Origin: a virus
Virus record (IMG/VR): IMGVR_UViG_3300014501_000073
Coordinates: 1 to 24,534 of that record
Direction: 5' to 3' (one strand)
DNA: 24,534 bases
This document shows positions 1 through 7,846 of this stretch, in pieces. Under the pieces are notes generated by a model, which was not told the DNA's origin, did not search any database, and was given only the letters and a program-made list of their open reading frames with translations. Position numbers and translations under genes: made by a program. Every line of letters begins with the position of its first letter. The stretch's first letter is position 1.

Positions 1-63
1 CGGGCAGGCACGGCCGATGCGGCGTCGAGTGCGCCATCGGAGATGATCAGGACCCCGAAATGA
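1..63 (+). CDS. C-terminal end of an upstream phage gene (probable DUF2213-type prohead protease), partial
   Basis: An open frame enters from the left edge and encodes 20 residues ending MIRTPK before TGA. The stop overlaps the ATG of the next gene as ATGA, the same coupling used throughout this operon, so this is very likely a real gene end. The visible residues carry no domain. In phages with a DUF2184 capsid, a DUF2213 protease-like protein usually precedes the cement and capsid genes, and the following gene resembles the C-terminal half of such proteins. The protease assignment is therefore inferred from position only. Confidence 0.5.
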   Translation, partial: RAGTADAASSAPSEMIRTPK

Positions 64-818
64 CAGAAGCCGCCGTCAAGACCGACACCCAGGCCCCGAA
101 TTTCGCCGAGACATTCCTGAGCTTCCTGATGGGTGGCGCGTCGAAGCCTGCCGCCGCCGCCGCTACAGGCGACACGGCGGCGGTAAGCAAAGCCGACTTC
201 GATAAGCTGACCGGCGACGTGGCGAGACTCACCGAAGCGATGACGAAGATCGCCAAGCGCATCACCGGCGACGCCGAGAAAGACGAGTGGGGCGAAGATC
301 CCGACGACAAGAGCGACGAGGCCGAAGGCCGCCGCAAGAAGGCCAAGGCGAAGAAAGACGACGACGGCGCGAAGACCGGGGACGTCGGCGTGCAGCTCGC
401 GACGCTCCTGAGCCGCGCCGAAATCCTCGCGCCGGGTACGAAATTCCAGACGTTCGACGCCGCCGCCGCGACGGGAGCTGCCGTCGCGGACCACATCTGC
501 GCCTGTCAGCGCCAGGTTCTCACGTCGGCATGGGCGCAGCCGAAGACGCGCGAGTCGGTCAAGCCGTTCGTCACCAGCGACGCGCCCGACTTCGCCAATC
601 TGGATCCGAGGGCGATCGAGATCGCTTTCATGGGCGCGAGCGAGGTCGTGCGGCAACTCAACAACGCCGCTGTAGCGCTCGCCAGCGCCGGCGCCCCGCG
701 CCAGGCGACAGGCGATGACGGCCGATATCGCGCCGGCTCGACGGCGGCGATGGCCGAAGACTTCAACCGCGCCGCCGCCGAGGGATGGGCAGCGCGCGGC
801 GGTCTGACGAAAAACTGA
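60..818 (+). CDS. Head assembly scaffold-like protein (resembles C-terminal part of DUF2213 phage proteins)
   Basis: 252 residues, starting at an ATG that overlaps the previous stop (ATGA). Residues about 42-68 are a likely coiled coil. Residues about 70-108 are a very charged linker (Asp/Glu/Lys-rich, including RRKKAKAKK). Residues about 110-250 form an Ala-rich helical domain with a motif like LLSRAEILAPGTKFQTFD followed by a FMGASEVVRQLNN segment. I recognise that C-terminal pattern from the rear half of DUF2213-type phage proteins, which lie just before cement and capsid genes. The charged, helical make-up fits a scaffold. The role in procapsid assembly is inference; the split from the upstream gene may be a natural variant of a normally fused protease-scaffold. 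Confidence 0.6.
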   Translation: MTEAAVKTDTQAPNFAETFLSFLMGGASKPAAAAATGDTAAVSKADFDKLTGDVARLTEAMTKIAKRITGDAEKDEWGEDPDDKSDEAEGRRKKAKAKKDDDGAKTGDVGVQLATLLSRAEILAPGTKFQTFDAAAATGAAVADHICACQRQVLTSAWAQPKTRESVKPFVTSDAPDFANLDPRAIEIAFMGASEVVRQLNNAAVALASAGAPRQATGDDGRYRAGSTAAMAEDFNRAAAEGWAARGGLTKN

Positions 819-847
819 GCGAGCACCCACAAGGGAAACGATCGACA

Positions 848-1711
848 ATGAACGCTTTCGGTAAGATCGGCCTTCTGATGGGCGCGGCGCGCGCTGCGCT
901 GTCGCGTGGCTCGATCACGCGCGGCTGGATGACGAGCGATATCTCTTTCACCTACCGCATGCCCGCCGGCATCCCCGGTGCCGTCTCGCGTATCGAAGCC
1001 TTCATCGGCGATTCGGTGGTGATCGACGCGACGGCCGCGCTGACGGCGCCGATTCGCTACGGCTTCCCGATCAAGACGTCGGCGGCCGGCTTTATGCAGG
1101 CGCTCGTGAGCGGCGATCTGCCGAACCTGATCACCGGCTTCGCGGTGCGCGCCTACCCCGCCGGCGGCCCGGTCAACGACGCGCTCGGCACGTCGACGGC
1201 TCTGACGAGCGGCCTGATCACGCGGATGCGCAAGGGCTTCATGACCACGACGCTGAGCCTGGGCACGGCGGCGAAGGATGCGCCGGTCTTCTATCGCACG
1301 ACGGCGAACGGCGCCGGCAAGGCGGTAGGGCAGATCGAGGCCGCCGCCGAGTGGGGCACGACTGTCGCGGCGGCAGGCGCCGGCGGCGGCGGCTCGAACA
1401 CCGGCAACGGCACGCTGACGGCCGTCGTCATGGGCCCGAAGGCGAACGTCGGCGCCTATACGCTCAAATTCCTGACGGCGACGACGTTCACTCTCGTCGA
1501 TCCCAACGGCGTCGAGCTGGCGAACGGCGCGGCGCTCGGCGCCTACAGCGACGCGCAGATCGCCTTCACCACGACGGCGGGAGGCACCGCGTTCGTCGCC
1601 GGCGACGGCTTCACTGTCACGACGGTCGAAAACGCCGGAGCGATCCCAGGCGCGGTCTTCACCGGCCCGGCCGATGCTGTCGGCAACGTCGAGATTTCCT
1701 ACAACAACTAG
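848..1711 (+). CDS. Head decoration / structural cement protein (Gp24-like)
   Basis: 287 residues. I chose ATG 848 because an AAGGGAA ribosome site lies just upstream and an earlier in-frame start at 785 would overlap the previous gene. The body is beta-rich, with the pattern RMPAGIPGAVSRIEAFIGDS near residues 38-57 typical of phage structural cement proteins placed directly before the major capsid gene. Residues about 177-255 form a separate Gly/Thr-rich beta module (NTGNGTLTAVVMGPKANVG, then TFTLVDPNG), a repeat module I know from decoration proteins. It would bind the outside of the capsid shell. The N-terminus has a hydrophobic stretch (IGLLMGAARAAL) that resembles the start of the next protein. 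Confidence 0.7.
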   Translation: MNAFGKIGLLMGAARAALSRGSITRGWMTSDISFTYRMPAGIPGAVSRIEAFIGDSVVIDATAALTAPIRYGFPIKTSAAGFMQALVSGDLPNLITGFAVRAYPAGGPVNDALGTSTALTSGLITRMRKGFMTTTLSLGTAAKDAPVFYRTTANGAGKAVGQIEAAAEWGTTVAAAGAGGGGSNTGNGTLTAVVMGPKANVGAYTLKFLTATTFTLVDPNGVELANGAALGAYSDAQIAFTTTAGGTAFVAGDGFTVTTVENAGAIPGAVFTGPADAVGNVEISYNN

Positions 1712-1736
1712 AGCCGCGTCACGGAGTTCTGATCCA

Positions 1737-2888
1737 ATGCTGAAACTGCCGAGCCGCAAGCTCCTGATCGGCGCGATGGCTGGGGTGATGAGCCTACAGG
1801 CCGCCGCCGCATCGGCGTTCGCGCACGCCTACGAGCGAGGCAAGGCGCGTGGTCGCTTCACGCCCGACTGCTTTACGACCGACGAGATGTTCACGATCGA
1901 CAGCGCGATCGCGCAGGCATATCCCGGCTGCGGGGTCACCGGCGACTCGTCCGGTGTCTTCCTCGTCAGCGAGCTGGAGCGTCTCGACCGCACGCTCAAC
2001 GCGCCGCTCTACAGTACGACATGGTCGCGCGATATCATCCTGCGCACAGACGTTTCGCTCGGCGATGAGATCGCGTCTTGGACGCTGACCAACTATGCGT
2101 CGCCCGGCCTGGGCGGCGGCCTCTATCCGAGCGGCGTCAACTGGGCGGCGAGCAACGCCAACGCCAACCCGGGCCCCGCCGTCGACATCGGTCGCTATCC
2201 GCAGCCTCTCTATCCGTGGGTGAGCGAGCTGAGCTGGACTGTCTTCGATCTCGCGAAGTCGATGATCCTCGGCATCCCGATCGACGTCGAGAAGTACGAA
2301 GCCATGAACACGAAGTGGGACATGGACGTCGATCAGGTGGTTTACACCGGCGAGGCGGCTTTCGGGCAGTACGGCTTCATGAATTCCCCGTCGATCACGG
2401 CGACGGCTGTCGCCAACGGCGGCTCGGGAACGGCCTGGACGACGAAGACGCCGCAACAGATCCTCGCCGATCTGAACACGGCGCTGAACACGACCTGGGC
2501 GGCGAGCGGCTACAAGGTCATGCCGAGCGAGGTTCGCCTGCCTCCGGCCAATTTCACTTACATCAACGGCACGGTCATGAGTGTCGCCGGCACCACCGGC
2601 GGGTCGTCGATCCTGCGCTTCCTGCGAGAGAACAACGCCAGCGAGGCGATCAGCGGCAAGCCGCTGAACATCCAGCCGCTGAAGTGGGCGATCGGCGCCG
2701 GCGCCGGCGCGACGAACCGGATGGTGGTGTACGAGAGGGACGCGAAGTTCATCCGCTATCCGATGGTGCCGCGCCAGCGCACGCCGCTGGAGCTGCGCTC
2801 GATCTTCCAGGCGGTCACCTATTACGCGAAGCTCGGCTTCGTCGAATGGCGCTACCCCGAGACCGCGTCTTATTGGGACGGCATCTGA
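1737..2888 (+). CDS. Major capsid protein (DUF2184 type)
   Basis: 383 residues from ATG 1737, which has GGAG about ten bases upstream. From about residue 45 the sequence (DEMFTIDSAIAQAYPG, then STTWSRDIILRTDVSLGDE, then a C-terminal YPMVPRQRTPLELRSIFQAV) fits the DUF2184 family of HK97-fold major capsid proteins, and the length is right. It follows the cement gene and precedes connector genes. The odd part is residues 1-32: a basic start (KLPSRK) and a 20-residue hydrophobic Ala-rich stretch that looks like a signal peptide, unexpected for a cytoplasmic capsid protein. It may be a cleaved pro-segment or a shell-targeting helix. Confidence 0.85.
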   Translation: MLKLPSRKLLIGAMAGVMSLQAAAASAFAHAYERGKARGRFTPDCFTTDEMFTIDSAIAQAYPGCGVTGDSSGVFLVSELERLDRTLNAPLYSTTWSRDIILRTDVSLGDEIASWTLTNYASPGLGGGLYPSGVNWAASNANANPGPAVDIGRYPQPLYPWVSELSWTVFDLAKSMILGIPIDVEKYEAMNTKWDMDVDQVVYTGEAAFGQYGFMNSPSITATAVANGGSGTAWTTKTPQQILADLNTALNTTWAASGYKVMPSEVRLPPANFTYINGTVMSVAGTTGGSSILRFLRENNASEAISGKPLNIQPLKWAIGAGAGATNRMVVYERDAKFIRYPMVPRQRTPLELRSIFQAVTYYAKLGFVEWRYPETASYWDGI

Positions 2889-2903
2889 GTTAAACCAGAG
2901 AGC

Positions 2904-2932
2904 GCCCCGGCGTCTGACGTCGGCGCCGGGGC
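2904..2932 (+). terminator. Hairpin after the major capsid gene (possible attenuator)
   Basis: A perfect nine-base-pair stem, GCCCCGGCG pairing with CGCCGGGGC around an 11-base loop, lies 16 bases after the capsid stop. No T-run follows, so it is not a classic intrinsic terminator. It may slow transcription or protect the 3' end of the highly expressed capsid message. The structure is read from sequence; the role is inferred. Confidence 0.4.
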
Positions 2933-2964
2933 CACGCATCGCTGGTCATTTAGGAGAACGGAAC

Positions 2965-3333
2965 ATGCGCGCAGCGCTGCGCTTCGGTATCTGCCGCGAC
3001 GACGGCTCGCACGTCACCTATGAGAAAAATCAGGTGATCGAGCCGCGGGACGAAGACCATTGGTTCACGAAGGCGGTCCACGAAGATCACCGCGAGCCCG
3101 GCGAGCCAATCCCAGCCGCGCCGACGCACACCGGCGCCGATGGCGCGGGGAGGGTAAGCAGCGCCGAGCTGATGCAGGACGAGGCGAGAGCGCGCGGCTT
3201 CTCCGGCGCCGTGAGGCCAGAGCCGCAGGCCGGCGCGATAGAGCCGGCCAAGGGAGCGTCAGACGCATCGAAGGCCGGCGCAGCCGCGGCCGCCGCTGGC
3301 CGCGCCGCCGCCCAGGCTCGACGCCCCGCCTAG
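2965..3333 (+). CDS. Small phage protein after the capsid gene (DUF7210/HI1506-like), function unknown
   Basis: 122 residues, ATG preceded by an AGGAGAACGG ribosome site. Residues 1-45 form a small beta-type domain (MRAALRFGICRDDGSHVTYE, then KNQVIEPRDEDHWF) similar in layout to short HI1506/DUF7210-like proteins found between capsid and connector genes. Residues 50-122 are low-complexity Ala/Pro/Gly sequence ending in an Ala-rich run and RRPA. The gene lies in the connector module, but nothing in the sequence fixes a function. Coding potential is supported by the start site and frame spacing; the tail may be disordered. Confidence 0.6.
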   Translation: MRAALRFGICRDDGSHVTYEKNQVIEPRDEDHWFTKAVHEDHREPGEPIPAAPTHTGADGAGRVSSAELMQDEARARGFSGAVRPEPQAGAIEPAKGASDASKAGAAAAAAGRAAAQARRPA

Positions 3334-3366
3334 CGAAGCACGCTCGCGCGGGTGTAGGGTCCGCCA

Positions 3367-3813
3367 ATGGACCTTCCGACCTGGCGCTCGACATTTCCCG
3401 AATTCGGCGACGTCAGCGCCTACCCTTCGGCGCAGGTGAGCTTCTATCTCGGCATCGCGACGATCCGCCTGAACGCCGCCCTTTGGGGCGAGCTGTTCGA
3501 TTACGGGATGGGCCTCTACACGGCTCACTGCATGGCGCTCGCGCGCCGTCGCGGCGTCTCGGCGGCTCGGGGGCTCATCCCTGGCGTCGCGACCGGGCTG
3601 GTGACGGCTAAGAGCGTCGCCGACGTCAGCCAGAGCTTCGATGTCGAGGTCGGTACGATCGAGGGCGCCGGCAACTACAATCTGACCGACTATGGAACGG
3701 AGTTCTATGAGCTGATGCAGATCGTCGGCATGGGCGCGATCCAGCTCGGCGGCTGCGCTGCGCTGCCCGGGCCGCTCATCGGCGGCTATCTTGGGCTGGT
3801 CGGCTATCTCTGA
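3367..3813 (+). CDS. DUF4054 head-completion (adaptor) protein
   Basis: 148 residues. The pattern WRSTFPEFGDVSAYPSAQV, then an Ala-rich helix with WGELFDYGMGLYTAHCMALA and a C-terminal GTEFYELMQIVGMG, matches the DUF4054 family, which sits between portal and tail as a head completion/adaptor protein. The length is normal for the family. The gene starts 33 bases after the previous stop with AGGG upstream, and its stop directly abuts the next ATG (TGAATG). The C-terminus is unusually Gly/Leu-rich after residue 120. Confidence 0.75.
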   Translation: MDLPTWRSTFPEFGDVSAYPSAQVSFYLGIATIRLNAALWGELFDYGMGLYTAHCMALARRRGVSAARGLIPGVATGLVTAKSVADVSQSFDVEVGTIEGAGNYNLTDYGTEFYELMQIVGMGAIQLGGCAALPGPLIGGYLGLVGYL

Positions 3814-4335
3814 ATGGCCGTCACGATCGTCAAAGACCGGCTGAAAGAGGTTCAGGCGACGATCAAGGCGCTGGCGGCCAAGCGCGTGCTCGTCGGCATC
3901 CCCGGCGACATGGATACGCGAAAGCGCGAGCCTGGAGAGAAGGGCGAGCCGATCGGCAACGCGGCGCTCGGCTATATCCAGGACCGCGGTTCGCCGGCGG
4001 CCAATATTCCGGCTAGGCCGTTCCTGATGCCCGGCGTACAGTCGGTGCGCGCGGAGATCGCCGGCCGCTTCGAAGGCGCGGCGCGAGGCGCACTTGCGGG
4101 CAAAAGCGCGAATATCGAACAGACGCTCAACGCCGTCGGACTGATCGCATCGAGCGCGGTCAAGAAGGTCTTCGATGCCCAAGGGCCCGGCTGGGAGCCG
4201 CTGAAGCCCGGCACTCTGGCCGGCCGGAAGCGTCGCGGTCGCACCGGGACGAAGATTTTGCTCGATACGGGGCAGTTGAGGAATTCGATTACCTACGTCG
4301 CGCGCGACGCCTCTGACGCCAAGGCGTCGCCGTGA
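3814..4335 (+). CDS. gp10/virion-morphogenesis-like tail completion protein
   Basis: 173 residues, ATG immediately after the preceding stop. The signature KRVLVGIPGD near residue 25, then IGNAALGYIQDRGSPAANIP and ARPFLMPGV, and a C-terminal LLDTGQLRNSITYVAR is typical of the HK97 gp10 / Mu gpG-like group, which caps or completes the tail at the head-proximal end. Order (adaptor, this protein, joining protein, terminator) agrees. The last four bases overlap the next gene's GTG start. Confidence 0.75.
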   Translation: MAVTIVKDRLKEVQATIKALAAKRVLVGIPGDMDTRKREPGEKGEPIGNAALGYIQDRGSPAANIPARPFLMPGVQSVRAEIAGRFEGAARGALAGKSANIEQTLNAVGLIASSAVKKVFDAQGPGWEPLKPGTLAGRKRRGRTGTKILLDTGQLRNSITYVARDASDAKASP

Positions 4336-4763
4336 CGATCGACGTCAGCGATAACCTGATCGATCCAGACTTCGCGATTCCGATGCTCGTTCAGCGGCGG
4401 ATCGAAGTCGTCGGCAACGACGGGCTCGCCGTGATCACGCCGACCGTGGTGCGCCCCTGGCCGTTCGGCGTCGTCGTGCCGAAGGACTCGGCGATCGGCG
4501 GCAACGAGCTGACGCGATCGCCAGAAGCCGACTATCGCGGCGCGGCGCTCGTCGTACGATCGACGTTCGCCTTTCGCAGCGCCGCCGAGACGATCAACGG
4601 CGTCAGCTACAAGCCCGACGTGCTATGGTTTCGAAACGATCCTTACCTCTGCACGCTGGTGAACAATTATCTCGATTGGGGCGCGGGGTGGATCGAGGCC
4701 GAATTCATCAGCATGGATTCGATCGACGCGCCCCCCGACGAGAGACCCGACTATGGCATCTGA
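4332..4763 (+). CDS. Probable head-tail joining protein
   Basis: 143 residues beginning at GTG 4332, which overlaps the preceding TGA as GTGA. The sequence is beta-rich with an NGLAVIT-like segment (NDGLAVITPTVVRPWPFGVV) and ends in an acidic, Pro-rich tail. I see no diagnostic motif. Small proteins of this size between gp10-like and neck-terminator genes generally act as stoppers/joining proteins in contractile-tailed phages. The assignment rests mainly on position and size. Confidence 0.5.
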   Translation: MTIDVSDNLIDPDFAIPMLVQRRIEVVGNDGLAVITPTVVRPWPFGVVVPKDSAIGGNELTRSPEADYRGAALVVRSTFAFRSAAETINGVSYKPDVLWFRNDPYLCTLVNNYLDWGAGWIEAEFISMDSIDAPPDERPDYGI

Positions 4764-4890
4764 CGCGCGCCTAGAGAGCCGCCTGAGCCCATCGAGCGCC
4801 TGGAACGATAGAGCGCCTAGCCTGGCGCGCCGTCTGGCGATCGGAGCCCGATCACGATTGGCGCGCTCACCTGGACGTCGCGCCACATGA
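4753..4890 (+). CDS. Possible 45-residue ORF bridging two tail genes
   Basis: The 124-base gap between the joining and terminator genes holds an ORF whose ATG lies inside the end of the previous gene (ATGGCATCTGA) and whose TGA overlaps the next ATG as ATGA. The peptide is Arg/Ser/Ala-rich (MASDARLESRLSPSSAW, later ARSRLARSPGRRAT), basic and without a domain. Codon choice (AGA, CGA, CCT, CTA) is unlike the neighbours. It may serve only to carry ribosomes across the gap, or be chance. Confidence 0.22.
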   Translation: MASDARLESRLSPSSAWNDRAPSLARRLAIGARSRLARSPGRRAT

Positions 4891-5480
4891 CCGGCAACGA
4901 CAGCTCTACCGGCGGCTACCTCGCCCCATCGCCGCCACCGATCACCGATGACGTGTCGCTCGAGGTCTTCTTGCAGGCGATCGTCGTCGCGATCACGAGC
5001 CTGCCGGGAAACATGGTGCGACCGCGTTGGCAGCCCGAGCCGCCGAACCTCCCGGACTACGGGACCGACTGGTGCGCGATCGGCATCACCAACTCGACGC
5101 CCGATACCTTCGCCTACGAGGACGACACCAACGTCGGCGCCGAGCAGGGCGGCGCCGAGTTTCAGCGTAACGAGGTCTTCGATCTCGATTGTTCGTTCTA
5201 TGGCCCCAACGACGACGGCTTCGCCGACACGCTGCGCGATGGCCTGGCGGTGGCGCAGAACCGCGAAGTGCTGTTCCTGAACGCGATGGGACTCGTCGGC
5301 GTCGGCGAGCGCGTGCGAGGCTCTGAGCTCATCAAGGGAAGGTGGTTGCGGCGCGCCGACCTTACAGTTACCTTCCGCCGTCAAATTCGACGCACCTATC
5401 AGGTGTTGAGCTTCCTATCGTCGGCAGGCGCCGTCTCTGACGGGACGCACAGCTCGCCGTTCGAAGCAGCGGCGGAGTAG
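4887..5480 (+). CDS. Neck/tail terminator protein (gp12-like, LIC_12616 family)
   Basis: 197 residues. After a short Pro-rich start, the core TDDVSLEVFLQAIVVAITSL followed by a region MVRPRWQPEPPNLPDYGTDWCAIGI matches the neck-terminator group that precedes DUF3383 sheath genes. A later segment FQRNEVFDLDCSFYGPNDDG is a conserved beta hairpin in the family. It would cap the finished tail and join it to the head connector. Its last codons run straight into the sheath gene with two bases between. Confidence 0.75.
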   Translation: MTGNDSSTGGYLAPSPPPITDDVSLEVFLQAIVVAITSLPGNMVRPRWQPEPPNLPDYGTDWCAIGITNSTPDTFAYEDDTNVGAEQGGAEFQRNEVFDLDCSFYGPNDDGFADTLRDGLAVAQNREVLFLNAMGLVGVGERVRGSELIKGRWLRRADLTVTFRRQIRRTYQVLSFLSSAGAVSDGTHSSPFEAAAE

Positions 5481-5482
5481 AA

Positions 5483-6985
5483 ATGGGCGCTGGTCTCTCT
5501 GTCTCTGACGTCATCAGCGTCACCGTCAATCTCTCGCCGCCGGGCGCTCAGTTCGCCAACCTCGACACCGCCGTCATCATCGGCGACTCGCCCATTATCG
5601 ACACCGGCAGCCGGCTGCGCACCTATGCGACGCTTGCCGAAGTCGCCGCCGACTTCGGCACGAGCGCGCCAGAGTACGCCGGCGCGGCGCTTTTTTTCGC
5701 TCAAAACCCCACGCCGCAACAGCTCTATATCGGCCGATGGGCGGCGGAGCCGACGAACGGCCTGCTCATCGGCGGCACGCTCTCGGCGCCTGCGCAGATC
5801 ATCGGTGACTGGACGTCGATTACCGCCGGCGCGTTCAAGATCCAGGTCGACGCAGCCGCATCGCCCGTCGAGGTGGGGCCGATCAATTTCTCCGGCGCGA
5901 CGACATTCCCAGGCATCGCCGCGCTCGTCTCGACGGCGCTGACGACGGCCTCCGTAGGCGCGACGTGCACATACGACGCGCTGCGTACACGCTTCATCTT
6001 CACGTCGGCGACGACGGGGGCCGCGTCGAAGGTAAAGGCGCTGACGACTCCCAGCAGCGGGACGGATATTTCGTCGTACATCGGCGGCTCTGTCGCCGGC
6101 GGCGGCGATGAAGTCGACGGGCTCGCCGGCGAGTCGGCGCTCGCGGCCGTCGAGGCGATCGACGCGCTGCCGACGTCTGTCTATGGGATGACGTTCGCGA
6201 CGACTTCGGCGCTCGCCAACTCGGATCACGAGGCGATCGCGGCCTATATCCAGGCCAATTCGAAGCCTCACATCTACGGGATTTCGACGGCCGATCCAGC
6301 CGCGACCAACCCTGGGCTCTCCACCGATATCGGCTCGATCCTCATGGGGCTCGGCTACACCCGCACCTTCCTGCAGTACTCCAGTCTCACGTCATGGGCC
6401 GCGTGCTCGATCTTCGGCCGCACGGTCACGGTCAACTTCCAGGGCTCGAACACGACGATCACGCTGGCGTTCCAGACCGAGCCGGGCATTGTCGCCGAGA
6501 CGCTGACAGAGACGCAGGCGGCGGCGCTCAACGCCAAGCGCTACAATTACTTCGCCAACTTCAACAACGGCACCGCGATCCTGATGAATGGCTGGTGCGC
6601 CGGGCCGGCCTATATCGACGAAATCTTCGGCCTCGACTGGCTGGCGAACGAAGTGCAGGTCGATCTCTTCAACTTCCTGGCGACGGTCGGCACGAAAGTG
6701 CCTCAGACGGACGCGGGCAACAATGCTCTCGCTTGCGAGGCCGAGGGCGCGCTCGAACAAGGCGTCGACAACGGTCTGATAGCGCCGGGGTATTGGAACA
6801 GCGGCGGCTTCGGTGCGCTCAACCCTGGCGATTTCATGCCCAAGGGCTGGTACGTCTATCCGAATCCGATGGCGACGCAGGCCGCCGCCGTACGCGCCAC
6901 GCGCGCCGCGCCGCCGCTTCAGATCGCCGTCAAGCTCGCCGGCGCGATCCAGAGTGCCGACGCGCTGATCAACGTGAATAGGTAG
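5483..6985 (+). CDS. Contractile tail sheath protein (DUF3383 family)
   Basis: 500 residues with GGAG five bases before the ATG. The N-terminus (LSVSDVISVTVNLSP) and the segment GDSPIIDTGSRLRTYATLAE followed by FFAQNPTPQQLYIGRW are hallmarks of the DUF3383 sheath family. The middle (about residues 85-200) is the variable surface domain. The C-terminal part, with FGLDWLANEVQVDLFNFL and GYWNSGGFGALNPGDF, is the conserved core that interlocks sheath rings. The length is normal. A tube gene follows four bases later. This gene is the main evidence that the tail is contractile. Confidence 0.9.
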   Translation: MGAGLSVSDVISVTVNLSPPGAQFANLDTAVIIGDSPIIDTGSRLRTYATLAEVAADFGTSAPEYAGAALFFAQNPTPQQLYIGRWAAEPTNGLLIGGTLSAPAQIIGDWTSITAGAFKIQVDAAASPVEVGPINFSGATTFPGIAALVSTALTTASVGATCTYDALRTRFIFTSATTGAASKVKALTTPSSGTDISSYIGGSVAGGGDEVDGLAGESALAAVEAIDALPTSVYGMTFATTSALANSDHEAIAAYIQANSKPHIYGISTADPAATNPGLSTDIGSILMGLGYTRTFLQYSSLTSWAACSIFGRTVTVNFQGSNTTITLAFQTEPGIVAETLTETQAAALNAKRYNYFANFNNGTAILMNGWCAGPAYIDEIFGLDWLANEVQVDLFNFLATVGTKVPQTDAGNNALACEAEGALEQGVDNGLIAPGYWNSGGFGALNPGDFMPKGWYVYPNPMATQAAAVRATRAAPPLQIAVKLAGAIQSADALINVNR

Positions 6986-6989
6986 GCCG

Positions 6990-7448
6990 ATGGGCACTTA
7001 CAGCTTCCTTGACGTTCAGGCGACGCTCAGCGGCCCCGGCGGCTCGATCAATCTCGGCAACGGCGCGGCGGCGGCCGACGAAGGGATCACCGTCGAATTC
7101 GACGAAGACCGGGACACGATGACGACTGGCGCCGACGGTACGCCGATGCACTCGCTGCACGCCAGCAAGGCCGGCAAGATGACGGTGCGGCTGTTGAAGA
7201 CGTCGCCGGTCAACGCGCAGCTCTCGCAGATGGCGGCGGTTCAGTTTTCGAGCGCCGCCCTGCACGGTGCCAACACCTTGACGGTCAACGACACGTCGCG
7301 CGGCGATAACGTGAGCGGGCGGCAGGTCGCGTTCGCCAAACATTCGCCGGTGACGTACGCCAAGGACGCCGGCATGAACGAATGGCCGTTCAACATCGGC
7401 GTGCTGGACATCACGCTCGGCGCCGGGATTCAGATCGCCACCGCATGA
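6990..7448 (+). CDS. Tail tube protein (DUF3277 type)
   Basis: 152 residues. The start MGTYSFLDVQATLSGPGGSI, then VEFDEDRDTMTTGADGTPMHSLHASKAGKMTVRLLKTSPVN split by short loops, fits the DUF3277 tube family, which always follows the DUF3383 sheath. It would form the inner tube through which DNA passes. The GNGAAAADEGI segment is a typical loop. The stop overlaps the next start as ATGA. Confidence 0.85.
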   Translation: MGTYSFLDVQATLSGPGGSINLGNGAAAADEGITVEFDEDRDTMTTGADGTPMHSLHASKAGKMTVRLLKTSPVNAQLSQMAAVQFSSAALHGANTLTVNDTSRGDNVSGRQVAFAKHSPVTYAKDAGMNEWPFNIGVLDITLGAGIQIATA

Positions 7449-7846
7449 TCGACGTCGAGATCAACGGCTCGGCCTATCAGGTGGGCAGGCTCGACGTCTT
7501 CGCTCAGTTTCACGTCGCTCGGCTGATGGGCCCACGCATCGGCGCGCTTAGCATGATCGATCTGCCGCCCGAGGCCGCCGGCGCTCGTGTCGGCTCGGTA
7601 CTGACGGCCGTCATGGGCTCGATGAGCCGTGAAGACAGCGATTTCGTCGTTAACGCCTGCCTCGCCGTCGTCAAGAAGCGCCAGGGCCAGGCGCTCTCCC
7701 CCATCACCGCACCGAACGGGGCGATAATGTTTCAGGATATGGATCTCGACGAGTTGATGCAGATCGTCGCGAAGGTGCTCGAGGTCGCGAAACTCCCCGA
7801 TTTTTTTCGCGCCGACTCCCCAAACTCGGGCGACGCGCCGAAATAG
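7445..7846 (+). CDS. Tail assembly chaperone, zero-frame product (G-like)
   Basis: 133 residues from ATG 7445, which overlaps the tube gene stop (ATGA); an in-frame start farther upstream would lie inside the tube gene. The protein has an early IDVEINGSAYQVGRLDVFAQ stretch followed by helices, typical of small chaperones that lie between tube and tape measure. Near the 3' end the frame reads GAT TTT TTT CGC, creating a -1 slippery heptamer. The main product ends at TAG 7846; a minority of ribosomes should make the longer product described separately. Confidence 0.75.
   Translation: MIDVEINGSAYQVGRLDVFAQFHVARLMGPRIGALSMIDLPPEAAGARVGSVLTAVMGSMSREDSDFVVNACLAVVKKRQGQALSPITAPNGAIMFQDMDLDELMQIVAKVLEVAKLPDFFRADSPNSGDAPK

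Noticed and set aside
506-1759. Long minus-strand ORF opposite the scaffold and cement genes
   Set aside because: Arg-rich shadow frame of GC-rich coding DNA; the plus-strand frames have recognisable phage proteins and ribosome sites.
1794-2939. Long minus-strand ORF opposite the capsid gene
   Set aside because: Shadow of the DUF2184 gene; composition Arg/Asp/Ala only, with no domain or start signal.
3259-4182. Minus-strand ORF opposite connector genes
   Set aside because: Shadow frame; crosses several well supported plus-strand genes.
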